Below, piece by piece: positions 1 to 11,100 of a stretch of DNA of 64,000 nt. The translations under genes and the position numbers were made by a program. The notes below the pieces were generated by a model that made no database searches, had not been told where the DNA came from, and saw only the letters and a program-made list of their open reading frames with translations. Origin of the DNA: Arenicola marina (taxonomy: Eukaryota; Annelida; Polychaeta; Arenicolidae); NCBI GenBank assembly GCA_964019135.1, contig OZ025248.1, positions 12,903,574 through 12,967,573 on the forward strand, written 5' to 3'. Position 1 is the stretch's first letter. Every line of letters starts with the position of its first letter.

Positions 1-1440
1 CAAGTGGAAAAGTGCTATAGCCAAGATTCTGATATTAAACCTAAACTAAAATATATATAAGGAGTCGTGAAAACGGGGGAAGTAAGGTAAAATTCCATGA
101 CTTCTTAATCCCCTAAGCAACTTTCCACGACTTTTGGAAAAAATTACTTTTCCATGGCTGTTGAAACCCTCCCAAGAAAGCCACACTTTCTAACACGCGA
201 TGCATCATTTTGACCAAACAATTGCCTTATCAACATGCCTTGGTATTTATTGCATAGCATATATGTGTACTGCTATACAAGAAACCGAAATACATTTCCA
301 TTAAAATTACGGAAAACATTGTTGTATGGGTAACTTTTAAACTAAACGCGTGTTTTATCGCTTCCCGGCCTCACACATCGAGCCCCTCGAATGGAGCCTG
401 TACCCGGGAACCTTGGGAAGAACAGGAACGTTAGCACAGCCGCGACAGAGGCCCACCTCCTTAATCATCCAGATATGGATTACACCTTAACGGGTGACAA
501 AAATCGACACCAAAATCAATAAGATGACCTTCCTGCCGCTGGTATCAAACATGGCCGGGCTGGTGGCGCGATACAATTACTGGCGTAGTTCCCACACAGG
601 TCAAGCAGACTGGTAATAGACAGTTTGCACGCGTGTTGGACAGGGCCACGTAACGAAACAGCCAAAACGATGTACCTACAGAACACGAGGAGCTCGAGAT
701 GTTGTCATGGAGCGGGGTCGAACTCCCAAGGGGACATGCTTCAACGTCAGGAAGAGCGTGGGTGGTGGGGGGGGGGGGGGTAATGAGGGTGAATGTGTGT
801 GAGACCCCCCCCCCCCCTGCCGCCTCGAAAATCGTTTATTACTGAAGTGGCCCAAACCCAGACAGCCACAGGGCGACATATTATCTAAACCCAGACAGCT
901 ACTGGGCGACGTATTATCTAAACACAGACACCCCCAGGGCGATACATTATCTAAACCCAAGCTCCCTTTCTGACAGCAACTTCTATTAGACGGTCTCCTC
1001 CCGATTTTGTTTTACACGTGTGTGTTGGTCACTTGTGGCGGCATGATTATACATTGCACATTATGCCTTGACCCTGGCTAATAAGGTGTTGTCTTACCTT
1101 GGTGACACAAGCCAACCCGTACAGGATTCCGTACAGTATACAGTTGGCACGACGACCACTGAAAATGACAAACACGGAGATGTACGATATGCGCGAGTCC
1201 TAGTCACAATAAATATTGCAACAAATCCTAAGGAGGCTTTAATAACAAGACATCAAGCAGTAATAACACAACAGTTACTATGCAATTAGGGTTTACGACA
1301 TAAAGCAAATAGTGTCGTGCGCAAGACCTAAGACATTGTACGGACATGACCATGAATGCTTGGTAAAACAAAGTACCACAGGAACGTTCGCAGAATAATG
1401 GGAGAAGGTGTTTTTTAAGACCAGTAAAAAATGAACTTAC
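1..1440. other. Probable intron 2 of the MFSD5-like gene; no exon seen
   Basis: This stretch lies downstream of exon 2 in the direction of MFSD5 transcription. I found no segment that continues the family after the expected Y-GRK. It holds a G14 run (767-780) facing a C13 run (805-817), and a short 33-bp x 3 repeat (854-958). The plus-strand open frame at 1068-1289 (73 codons) matches nothing I know and is probably chance. Confidence 0.5.
854..958. repeat. 33-bp tandem repeat, about 3 copies
   Basis: Three imperfect 33-bp units beginning AAACCCAGACAG/AAACACAGACAC (854, 887, 920) and ending TATTATCT or CATTATCT. They are flanked by a further partial unit at 953. Confidence 0.8.
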
Positions 1441-1585
1441 TATTTGTCGGCTATGGAGCCGATGATGGTGCCGAATATCATGCTGGACCCGAAGCCGGCC
1501 ACGAAGAGCACCTCGATCTCGTGTGACGTCATACCATAGTGCTCGTACAGGGCGTAGACGTAGGGCCCCTGCAGCCAGTCACCGG
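1441..1585 (-). CDS. MFSD5: MFSD5-like transporter, coding exon 2
   Basis: Second coding exon, 145 bp (2 nt + 47 codons + 2 nt). The acceptor AG is at 1587-1586 after a pyrimidine-rich tract; the donor is a perfect GTAAGT at 1440-1435. The translation starts GDWLQGPYVYALYEHYG and ends FGTIIGSIADK. It matches the hallmark of the MFSD5 family: an A-DWLQ-PY-Y-LY helix followed by 'GLAS..LFG...S..D', where the next exon should begin Y-GRK (the leftover TA suits Tyr). I see no convincing third exon between 1 and 1434, so the gene runs off the window. The exon carries one TGACGTCA palindrome (1524-1531), and its central 36 bp has been amplified into an array about 70 bp away (1653-1880). Confidence 0.88.
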
Positions 1586-1652
1586 CTGGGAGGGACGGGA
1601 AGAAACACTCACATCAACAAACCAACACTTAACGGTGGAGGGAAACACTATT

Positions 1653-1880
1653 TCACAGCACCTCGATCTCATGTGACGTCATGCCATAGCGCTGCACCTC
1701 GATCTCATGTGACGTCATGCCATAGTGCTGCACCTCGATCTCATGTGACGTCATGCCATAGTGCTGCACCTCGATCTCATGTGACGTCATGCCATAGTGC
1801 TGCACCTCGATCTCATGTGACGTCATGCCATAGTGCTGCACCTCGATCTCATGTGACGTCATGCCATAGTGCTCGTACAC
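1653..1880 (-). repeat. 36-bp minisatellite derived from MFSD5 exon 2 (6 copies)
   Basis: Six tandem 36-bp units, each encoding HYGMTSHEIEVQ on the minus strand. This is the peptide in the middle of MFSD5 exon 2 (EHYGMTSHEIEVL). Homology to the exon continues at the distal edge (GCTCGTACA) and then resumes after a gap in the sequence flanking the acceptor (GGGAGGGA..GGAAGAA). The array therefore looks like a duplicated exon that lost about 36 bp, including its splice acceptor, and then expanded. A stop (TGA) follows immediately on the 3' side of the frame, so it is not a usable exon. Each unit carries TGACGTCA. Confidence 0.9.
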
Positions 1881-2099
1881 GTACGGAGGGAGGGAAGAAC
1901 AGACAGGACTGACTTTTCATGCCACTTTTGTGCACATACGGGTTTGATATCACCGGTTCAAGGCTGAGGTATCAAGGGATAGTTTAGTTTATTTCGTACT
2001 ATAGGCTGACCAAGGTACATAAACAAGACACAAACAAGAAAACAAACGCACAGTCATGACAGTACATACAAACGATATGAAAAGTGAATGTGGGAAACT

Positions 2100-2429
2100 T
2101 CAATAACCACTCTGGTATTTTCTTTGTAGAGCCAAGCTTACAAATTTACATAAATTAAACATAACTTGCTCGTTGTTTGTGGACATCAGCTCTACAAATT
2201 TATCCATTGTTGGGAATGCATAATAGTAGTTCTTTATGTAGAGTTTACGAATATCGTCATACAACGAACACTTTAGTAAAAAGTGAGCTTGTGACTCGAC
2301 TTCGTCCACCCCGACGCGTTGACAATGGATGCATAGCCTTGCTTGAAAGGGTAAATTTAAATGTCTCCCTTTTTCGATCATCAAATTATGATTCGCGCAT
2401 CTGCTATACACGCTACGCAAACGTTTGAA
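2100..2429 (-). mobile_element. Non-LTR retrotransposon ORF2 C-terminal fragment
   Basis: A 109-codon open frame on the minus strand with the C-terminal signature of LINE ORF2 proteins: C-x2-C followed by H-x4-C, here CIHC...ESQAHFLLKCSLYDDIRKLYI. It is preceded by a stop (2432-2430) and has no ATG, so it is a 5'-truncated remnant. The AT-rich sequence at about 1975-2099 may be its 3' untranslated region. No target-site duplication was found. The family is unclear and appears different from the element at 20.1-21.9 kb. Confidence 0.6.
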
Positions 2430-3160
2430 TCAAGGGATATCAGGTTAAGTAATGTGCGACATCAAGGCCAGTTACTAATGTCGAACATGATGGACTGAAA
2501 GGGGGAACACGGGTCTGTTGTTCAGTGGGCTACTAATTATTAGGGATGTTCTTTTCATCTGTACGACGGTCATTGTTTATAATACAGATAGACAAGATAG
2601 GACGACGCTATCATTTCGATTAGCAAGGACTGCATCAACCTGAACGCGGATAGTAAAGTGAGCCGCATGGGCAGCTGAGATGTGTTCAGGCCACTTATGT
2701 GTACACATACGCTAAAGAGGGCGCAAAAACTCAGACGCAGGCAGGGACCGTTCGATTGAAACATTGTGTGTGGGCGAATACGCTATTTTTCACTCTCGAA
2801 GTCGTTGGCTCCTCGCCCGTAAATTGCTGCTTGTGTGGCTCTGCCATCAAACACCGAGAAGGTATCGCAAAACCGCGTCAATATTATCCATGCCAATTGA
2901 GCGATTACCCCAAACGGGTCTATTCCAGTGAACTACGGCTATTAAAACATTAACCCAAAATGACGATGCCGAGCAAGTTGCGGATCGATAGTCGAGTCGA
3001 TAGCACTACCAGCGTTGTGACTATATACTGTAGCCGGCACGCTGGTCATTGCCCTCATCAGTAATCCAACAACCCGGTGAACACGTGCACATGGCATGCA
3101 GTATGTAGAGCGCTACAGTCCTTCCTGAGTGTGAGCGGCGATGGGCAAGTAAACTGACGA

Positions 3161-6100
3161 ACCCCCAAGCCGCGGCACGGTAGCCGGACTGAGAGGGCTT
3201 AATGGACCCCCAAGCCGCGGCACGGTAGCCGGACTGATAGGGCTTAATGGACCCCCAAGCTGCGGCACGGTAGCCGGACTGAGAGGGCTTAATGGACCCC
3301 CAAGCCGCGGCACGGTAGCCGGACTGAGAGGGCTTAATGGACCCCCAAGCCGCGGCACGGTAGCCGGACTGAGAGGGCTTAATGGACCCCCAAGCCGCGG
3401 CACGGTAGCCGGACTGATAGGGCTTAATGGACCCCCAAGCCGCGGCACGGTAGCCGGACTGAGGGGGCTTAATGGACCCCCAAGCCGCGGCACGGTAGCC
3501 GGCCTGACAGGGCTTAATGGACCCCCAAGCCGCGGCACGGTAGCCGGACTGATAGGGCTTAATGGACCCCCAAGCCGCGGCACGGTAGCCGGACTGAGAG
3601 GGTTTAATGGACCGCCAAGCCGCGGCACGGTAGCCGGACTGATAGGGCTTAATGGACCCCCAAGCCGCGGCACGGTAGCCGGCCTGAGAGGGCTTAATGG
3701 ACCCCCAAGCCGCGGCACGGTAGCCGGCCTGAGAGGGCTTAATGGACCCCCAAGCCGCGGCACGGTAGCCGGACTGAGAGGGCTTAATGGACCCCCAAGC
3801 TGCGGCACGGTAGCCGGCCTGAGAGGGCTTAATGGACCCCCAAGCCGCGGCACGGTAGCCGGACTGAGAGGGCTTAATGGACCCCCAAGCCGCGGCACGG
3901 TAGCCGGCCTGAGAGGGCTTAATGGACCCCCAAGCCGCGGCACGGTAGCCGGCCTGACAGGGCTTAATGGACCCCCAAGCCGCGGCACGGTAGCCGGCCT
4001 GAGAGGGCTTAATGGACCCCCAAGCCGCGGCACGGTAGCCGGCCTGACAGGGCTTAATGGACCCCCAAGCCGCGGCACGGTAGCCGGCCTGAGAGGGCTT
4101 AATGGACCCCCAAGCTGCGGCACGGTAGCCGGCCTGAGAGGGCTTAATGGACCCCCAAGCCGCGGCACGGTAGCCGGACTGAGAGGGCTTAATGGACCCC
4201 CAAGCTGCGGCCCGGTAGCCGGCCTGAGAGGGCTTAATGGACCCCCAAGCCGCGGCACGGTAGCCGGACTGAGAGGGCTTAATGGACCCCCAAGCCGCGG
4301 CACGGTAGCCGGACTGAGAGGGCTTAATGGACCCCCAAGCTGCGGCACGGTAGCCGGACTGAGGGGGCTTAATGGACCCCCAAGCTGCGGCACGGTAGCC
4401 GGCCTGAGAGGGCTTAATGGACCCCCAAGCCGCGGCACGGTAGCCGGCCTGACAGGGCGCAATGAACCCCCAAGCCGCGGCACGGTAGCCGGACTGAGAG
4501 GGCTTAATGGACCCCCAAGCTGCGGCACGGTAGCCGGACTGAGGGGGCTTAATGGACCCCCAAGCTGCGGCACGGTAGCCGGCCTGAGAGGGCTTAATGG
4601 ACCCCCAAGCCGCGGCACGGTAGCCGGCCTGACAGGGCGCAATGAACCCCCAAGCCGCGGCACGGTAGCCGGACTGATAGGGCTTAATGGACCCCCAAGA
4701 TGCGGCACGGTAGCCGGCCTGACAGGGCTTAATGGACCCCCAAGCTGCGGCACGGTAGCCGGACTGAGAGGGCTTAATGGACCCCCAAGCCGCGGCACGG
4801 TAGCCGGACTGAGAGGGCTTAATGGACCCCCAAGCCGCGGCACGGTAGCCGGACTGAGAGGGCTTAATGGACCCCCAAGCTGCGGCACGGTAGCCGGACT
4901 GAGAGGGCTTAATGGACCCCCAAGCTGCGGCACGGTAGCCGGACTGAGAGGGCTTAATGGACCCCCAAGCTGCGGCACGGTAGCCGGACTGAGAGGGCTT
5001 AATGGACCCCCAAGCTGCGGCACGGTAGCCGGACTGAGAGGGCTTAATGGACCCCCAAGCTGCGGCACGGTAGCCGGCCTGACAGGGCTTAATGGACCCC
5101 CAAGCTGCGGCACGGTAGCCGGACTGAGAGGGCTTAATGGACCCCCAAGCTGCGGCCCGGTAGCCGGCCTGACAGGGCTTAATGGACCCCCAAGCTGCGG
5201 CACGGTAGCCGGACTGAGAGGGCTTAATGGACCCCCAAGCTGCGGCACGGTAGCCGGACTGAGAGGGCTTAATGGACCCCCAAGCTGCGGCACGGTAGCC
5301 GGACTGAGAGGGCTCAATGGACCCCCAAGCTGCGGCACGGTAGCCGGCCTGACAGGGCTTAATGGACCCCCAAGCCGCGGCACGGTAGCCGGACTGAGAG
5401 GGCGCAATGGACCCCCAAGCTGCGGCACGGTAGCCGGACTGAGGGGGCTTAATGGACCCCCAAGCTGCGGCACGGTAGCCGGACTGAGAGGGCTTAATGG
5501 ACCCCCAAGCCGCGGCACGGTAGCCGGACTGAGAGGGCGCAATGGACCCCCAAGCTGCGGCACGGTAGCCGGCCTGACAGGGCTTAATGGACCCCCAAGC
5601 CGCGGCACGGTAGCCGGACTGAGAGGGCTTAATGGACCCCCAAGCTGCGGCACGGTAGCCGGACTGAGAGGGCTCAATGGACCCCCAAGCTGCGGCACGG
5701 TAGCCGGCCTGAGAGGGCTTAATGGACCCCCAAGCCGCGGCACGGTAGCCGGACTGAGAGGGCGCAATGGACCCCCAAGCTGCGGCACGGTAGCTGGACT
5801 GAGAGGGCGCAATGGACCCCCAAGCTGCGGCACGGTAGCCGGACTGAGGGGGCTTAATGGACCCCCAAGCCGCGGCACGGTAGCCGGACTGAGAGGGCTT
5901 AATGGACCCCCAAGCTGCGGCACGGTAGCCGGACTGAGAGGGCTCAATGGACCCCCAAGCCGCGGCACGGTAGCCGGACTGAGAGGGCTTAATGGACCCC
6001 CAAGCTGCGGCCCGGTAGCCGGACTGAGAGGGCGCAATGGACCCCCAAGCCGCGGCACGGTAGCCGGACTGATAGGGCTTAATGGACCCCCAAGCCGCGG

Positions 6101-6447
6101 CACGGTAGCCGGACTGAGGGGGCTTAATGGACCCCCAAGCCGCGGCACGGTAGCCGGACTGATAGGGCTTAATGGACCCCCAAGCCGCGGCACGGTAGCC
6201 GGACTGAGAGGGCTTAATGGACCCCCAAGCCGCGGCACGGTAGCCGGACTGAGAGGGCTTAATGGACCCCCAAGCCGCGGCACGGTAGCCGGCCTGAGAG
6301 GGCTTAATGGACCCCCAAGCCGCGGCACGGTAGCCGGACTGATAGGGCTTAATGGACCCCCAAGCCGCGGCCCGGTAGCCGGACTGAGAGGGCGCAATGA
6401 ACCCCCAAGATGCGGCACGGTAGCCGGCCTGACAGGGCGTAATGGAC
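3161..6447. repeat. 45-bp minisatellite, 73 copies, in MFSD5 intron 1
   Basis: Nearly perfect 45-bp period over 3287 bp (73.0 units). Each plus-strand unit opens ACCCCCAAGC and contains CGGCACGGTAGCCGG. Variation is confined to a few positions: C/T in CCGCGG/CTGCGG, A/C in GGACT/GGCCT, GAGAG/GATAG/GACAG/GAGGG, and CTT/CGC/CTC. Because 45 is divisible by 3, two minus-strand frames stay open for over 1,100 codons (units SGYRAAAWGSIKPSQ and PATVPRLGGPLSPLS), which is a by-product. Many unit differences would change the amino acid in these frames, so I see no sign of selection on protein. A four-unit (180-bp) block near 4444-4635 is duplicated. Confidence 0.97.
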
Positions 6448-6449
6448 AA

Positions 6450-8880
6450 CGTCAAGTGCGCTAACTACCAGATTATTTGACAGGAACAATAATTCTGTGC
6501 TGTTTTTTATCAGAATGTTATGTACTAGTTAAAGAACGAGTTGGAGTGCATTCGATAAAAATAAAGCACGAGACGCGATAGCGTCGAGTGGTTTATTTGG
6601 GTAATGCACGACAGCGATTTCTTTAACGTACTTATAAAATTGTTATAACAAGGCATTAAATTTGCTCATGATTTGGGCGGTTCATTTTCCATGTTTGGAC
6701 ACAGGAAATCGACTATTGCATCTATTGCACTGCCCGACTGATACGTGAGCGAGCATTATGGAAACAACGGTTCTTCATTGTGAAGCCCCAAGGGGAGGGG
6801 AGGTGTGGGAAGGAGTGGAGGAAGTAAACATTTTGGAAGTCTTGTTTTCTAAATCACCACACAAGGGTCAAGTCATTACATCTAACTTTTCTGAAAACAT
6901 TGCCCCTGCAAAGCGATATGAGGGATCTAACACTTCTGTTTCAAAATAAATCATCCATATATGTCATGTCCTTTGTAATAGTTATCCTGCACCATTAAAC
7001 ACATATGTGACATCTGCTGTAGCAGTGACATGACAATGTCAGACGGTCCCCCATGAGAAATATATGCAATCGATAACTGTCAAATTTCCATGTATTTTGA
7101 GCGTTCTGAGCTAACACCCCACCCTCTTGGAGCTTAACATTGACTTATGCATTCCATAGTTTGTCTTGAAATTGGCAAGTTCTGACAACATCTGCTAGCT
7201 CACCTCAGCTGATTGCACCGTGACACTTAGCGGCGTCAATATTAACAACAACTGTTCATTATCAAGATAATGCAGCTTTTCTATTTATTAATAAAATAAT
7301 GGACTGTTTTGTCACTCCTTATTTAAATAACACACACCTACGTTAATAAAACATGGCTAGGCCTGTTTCCCGATGCATTGTTATAGATAATGAACACTTG
7401 AGACAAAGGCGTGATGTCACACAGTTTTTAATTACTGGTAGCATCTTATTACTTATATAGAATGGAAAGAAGATAATATTCCAATTTAGTGGGGTTACAA
7501 TTTCCTAATATAAGTACTGGTAACTGCAAGCTAAAACCAAACAGAGAAGATCATGCAGTGTTAGTGTTTTTTAAATTACAAATACATGTACCAGTATTAT
7601 TTTGATGTAGTGGTTCCTGTGCAGGGAAGCAACTCCTTGATTAAGACTCCCAGTATTGTTAACAGCATTTTGCACTAGGCACAAGTCAAGCAACATAGGG
7701 TGACATTTTGATTTTTTAAGTTTGATAATTTAAGGATTTCATTTCCAATTGCATTCTGTGTTGTGACTAGTGATTACATATACCAGTAGTAACCTAGCAA
7801 GCTTGACGATCTCACAGATCTGTTATTTTTAAAAGGCTTGATACTCAGACAGCTCATGTTTACAGCATGTATCTAAAGCATCAGTTATTCTCCTGCAGTA
7901 CAAGAACTAAAATTGATCAATGACTTCGTCTCTCTATGTGTTATCTGTAGCTGCATCAATGACAGCAAGGGTATGACTGAAGGGGTGAGAGGTTGGTAGA
8001 GGTTGTCCAATATTGCCCAAATTTCAAAGCCAGATAATAAGGAATAAGAATTTCACTCCTTTCCTGAAGCACCAGTCAGGTAAACCTATGACAAACTGGT
8101 TTATCCTTCTCATATATCATATTCTAACATTACCAATGTGTGGCTGATACAGGAGACGGAGTGGCTGTATTGGAATGTTAACATTAAAAGTAATCATGAT
8201 TAGATCAGTAACATAATTGTGCATGATTACACTAATTTAAAAACTGGTCATTGCCAGAATTCACAATTTATGGGTTTTATTTTATTGGCAAGACTTTTTT
8301 TAAAATCCCTCCCCTTTAGGATAAATGGTCCATCCCATATGATGTGCAGTTTTAGTGCAAAATAATGTAATAATATGAAGTACCAGTTTCTTGAACAGCA
8401 TACTTTTCTACATTTGTAGATCTTTGAAGTATCTGCCACACTTCTTACAGATATGGTATCATCAATTTCATTTTGTTCAAGTAATCATGATCTAATATGA
8501 TAGTGGGCCACTGTTTAATCCCATAATGAACTTGTTTTCACATTTGATAGGTAAGAATACATAAATTTAAATTGTCAAGAGCATCCTGTAAGTTAAGAGT
8601 AGGTGGGGAAATAATTGGCAATAGGACGACAAGTAAAGTCTTGTTTTCAGGCTAGTACAGAACTAGTATAAAAACAATAGTACCACATTTATAGATCCAC
8701 ATATTATCATAATTGAAACATACAAACTTAATAATGAATCTGCAAATAAATAGATCAAAAGTTAATGGAAGGTTAATGTAACTTATTGTAAGGGTACCAC
8801 CAGATCTAAAAGAACTTGTTACACCTTGCCTGAGTGTTAAGATTACCAGGTGACATCTACTGAAATAAATTCGTTGGGGC
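6450..8880. other. AT-rich intronic DNA without recognisable features
   Basis: No tandem repeat, TE or credible exon is visible. The few open frames (for example 6758-6949 plus, 8248-8439 minus) are short and match nothing known. Confidence 0.6.
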
Positions 8881-8977
8881 GAATGACACTCAACGTCTCA
8901 AGCGGCGTCACCCAGGCGGCAAGCCCAGCCCGAGGGTAGCGGAAGGGGGGCGGCCTGCAGGTAGGCCTTTTACTCAC

Positions 8978-9155
8978 CAAAAGCAAGTATGTAAACAAGG
9001 AGGTAGGTCCTTTGAAATGCTTTAAAGTTCGGATCATTGCTACTTGGCAGTGCGGTCTTTGTGTATAAATACAAGACAACACATAGAACAGATAAAAGCC
9101 AGAAGCCTCCAACAAATATGTCCATTTGGGCGAATACATTGAGTGAAGCGAACAT
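8978..9155 (-). CDS. MFSD5: MFSD5-like transporter, coding exon 1 (N-terminus)
   Basis: First coding exon of a major facilitator superfamily protein related to MFSD5 (molybdate-anion transporter, SLC61 family), a membrane protein. Read on the minus strand, ATG at 9155-9153 opens 59 codons plus 1 nt, ending at a consensus donor (G|GTGAGT, 8977-8972). Residues 16-31 form a hydrophobic segment (FWLLSVLCVVLYLY), followed by a polar stretch with SSNDPNFKAFQ and then YLLVYILAF, which starts the next helix. The layout fits the N-terminus of animal MFSD5, where a short helix and an 'NPSF..FQ'-like segment precede the conserved DWLQ-PY motif. The leftover G joins the CC that opens exon 2 to give Ala, in frame. 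A second Met at residue 11 is an alternative start. The frame also stays open further upstream, to an ATG at 9302, but that extension does not resemble the family. Confidence 0.85.
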
Positions 9156-11100
9156 CTTGGCAGGTATATGGTCGGCCGAGGGACCCTCGACTTCGCTGAC
9201 TTCTATTCGCGTTGCAGGCAGAACAGGAAATGAACACGCTATTACGAGTCCACAAATAGGCTCGCTCCCTGCCTCTCCACCAGGTGCGAAACTGTTTGTC
9301 ATATTCGCTAGGCGGCGCTTCGCTCACCCAGTAAACCAGAGCGCTACCTAGCGACTGTTAGAATTAATGGGCACTTCAAAGAACACGTTATGATGCTAAA
9401 AGTCTGCTCGAACGCAAATGTGACATAACACCAGGGCATAATACTGACCTTGTGACATTAGACTTAAATGTGCTGCCTTACGGAATGTGCTTGCAATCTA
9501 GCAATAAAAATACGGAACTAAAATACGGTACAGAAAGTATATTTAGATTAGGAATTTAGATCGTCTGTAATGTTTAACCAAGAATTAATACACACCGACA
9601 TTTCCGTATATCTTTAATTGGCTTTGGTAATTCATAAGCACGTGAAAATAATATTCACAAAAGACGTTACCACTTGGTATTTTAATTTTGTCATTTTCCA
9701 CCCATCAAGAAACACCGACGCAATTCCACTATATACAAAGAAGAACTTTTTTACTCACATTATAGTCGACTGGTTTCCAGCCTAGGCACATTTACATCAT
9801 GCGGTAAAGAGCGGATTGAACGGGGATGCAGACTTTCTGCGTGTAAAGGCCATATTTCTACTTTCTACGTCGCCTATTCCTGCTCGTTTACCATATATAC
9901 ATTTTTTTGTGCTGGATAATTTGTTACTACCCTAATTTTTCGATTAACAATTCGTGACTTCGATCTGAAACGATCGAGTACCTTACACATTGTTTGATCT
10001 TTTAGCATTGTCAAATATCGTTCTGGGTTTAGTATTAAATTTGCAAATAGCGTTTTGAATTTGCAATTAGCGTTTGGAATTGACAACATCGAAGACCCAG
10101 TTTGCACGCATAATCATCATTCATTCGTTGCTTCATCCCGTTCAGGAAACTGCTTTGATTCCCCACGCCTTCACAGATCCGGATTGTACTAAGCTTACTC
10201 GTTTTTGTAAAATGTCGCTTTCGAACAACATATCAAACACAAACTTTATTAGATGGCTGCTGAGCCATATATTACTAGTTTGAACCAGCATTTTATCATA
10301 CGATTTCGTCAATTTCACAGTGATATTTAGTAAGCATTCGGCCTAATTCGCAAACACAGGTAAATGTTTGATGTATTGCGCCAGACTTTCACAATGTGGT
10401 CCACACAGGATAACCGCACTATCTCTGCGCTATTGAGCACTACTTGTAGGACCATCGTGTCAATTAGCCAATTCAGCTCCAGGCCACCCAGCTCTAGATC
10501 CTTCGGCTGTATTTCGGTCATAGCTTTATCAGCTTGATATATCCGCTCGGAGTTGTTGTGTCGCAGTCCAAACCAGTTTCAATTTCACTATATGCTCCTT
10601 TAATATCCAATAATTTTCACGGTTGTACCATATTCCACTTTGACTGTATAAGGACGCCTAATCCACCTGAAGTATCCTTACATATCTTTCCTTGACTTGA
10701 AAGACTGACACTTTATCTGCGGACGGAAAATAAACGAAAAAAAGGTCAAGTGCCCCCTCTTTCTCTGAAGAAGGGCGTACATGGGGCTCAATGCCCATCA
10801 CTGGATCCGCGCCTCCCCCCCTCCACTCCTCCCCCTTTCTTAAATTCCTGGATCCGATACCGTTTAACATATTGTAAAGGTTCTCAATGATCAGAGAGCG
10901 ACCTCCATGACCTGTGGTAGAGTCCTATAACATTATGTATGCTCATGCTTCCAGTATGACGTGTACGCTTTGAGCAATAACAGATTTTGAATCTTGAATC
11001 TCTTGAATCTCAAATACATTTGCTCACCAAGAAGTCCACATCGTCAGATAAGTTAAAAAGAAGAATTGGTTTTGTTCTGTTATCAGTGTGAGGTTTATTT
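9156..11100. promoter_or_regulatory. Region upstream of MFSD5; promoter expected, not resolved
   Basis: Sequence 5' of the MFSD5 start codon on the minus strand. The first 200 bp should hold the 5' UTR and promoter. No TATA box is evident. A CTCF-like motif (TCGCTAGGCGGCGCT) lies at 9305-9319. From about 9360 to 11100 the sequence is AT-rich and holds nothing I can name. Confidence 0.35.
9305..9319 (+). promoter_or_regulatory. CTCF-like motif near MFSD5 start
   Basis: TCGCTAGGCGGCGCT resembles the CTCF core (YAGRKGGCRC). A close relative within a longer shared stretch (ATTCGCTAGG-GGCGCTTCG) occurs at 61204-61225. The assignment rests only on motif similarity. Confidence 0.35.

Larger units (their letters stand above)
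1586..8977 (-). other. MFSD5: Intron 1 of the MFSD5-like gene
   Basis: A 7392-bp phase-1 intron defined by the GTGAGT donor and CCCAG acceptor of the two exons above. In transcription order it contains about 2.5 kb of AT-rich DNA with no visible repeat or gene (6450-8970), the 45-bp minisatellite (3161-6447), a LINE tail fragment (2100-2429) and the exon-2-derived 36-bp array (1653-1880). The stretch 2430-3160 shows nothing recognisable. Confidence 0.8.

Noticed and set aside
480..538. Possible MFSD5 exon 3 (acceptor AG at 540-539 followed by C-GGC-AGG-AAG = Y-G-R-K in phase)
   Set aside because: No pyrimidine tract, the peptide after GRK does not follow the family, and the frame stops after 16 codons.
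3021..6455. 1,144-codon minus-strand open frame (and a 1,101-codon overlapping one)
   Set aside because: Both are translations of the 45-bp minisatellite. The period is divisible by 3, unit variants change amino acids freely, and two frames are equally open.
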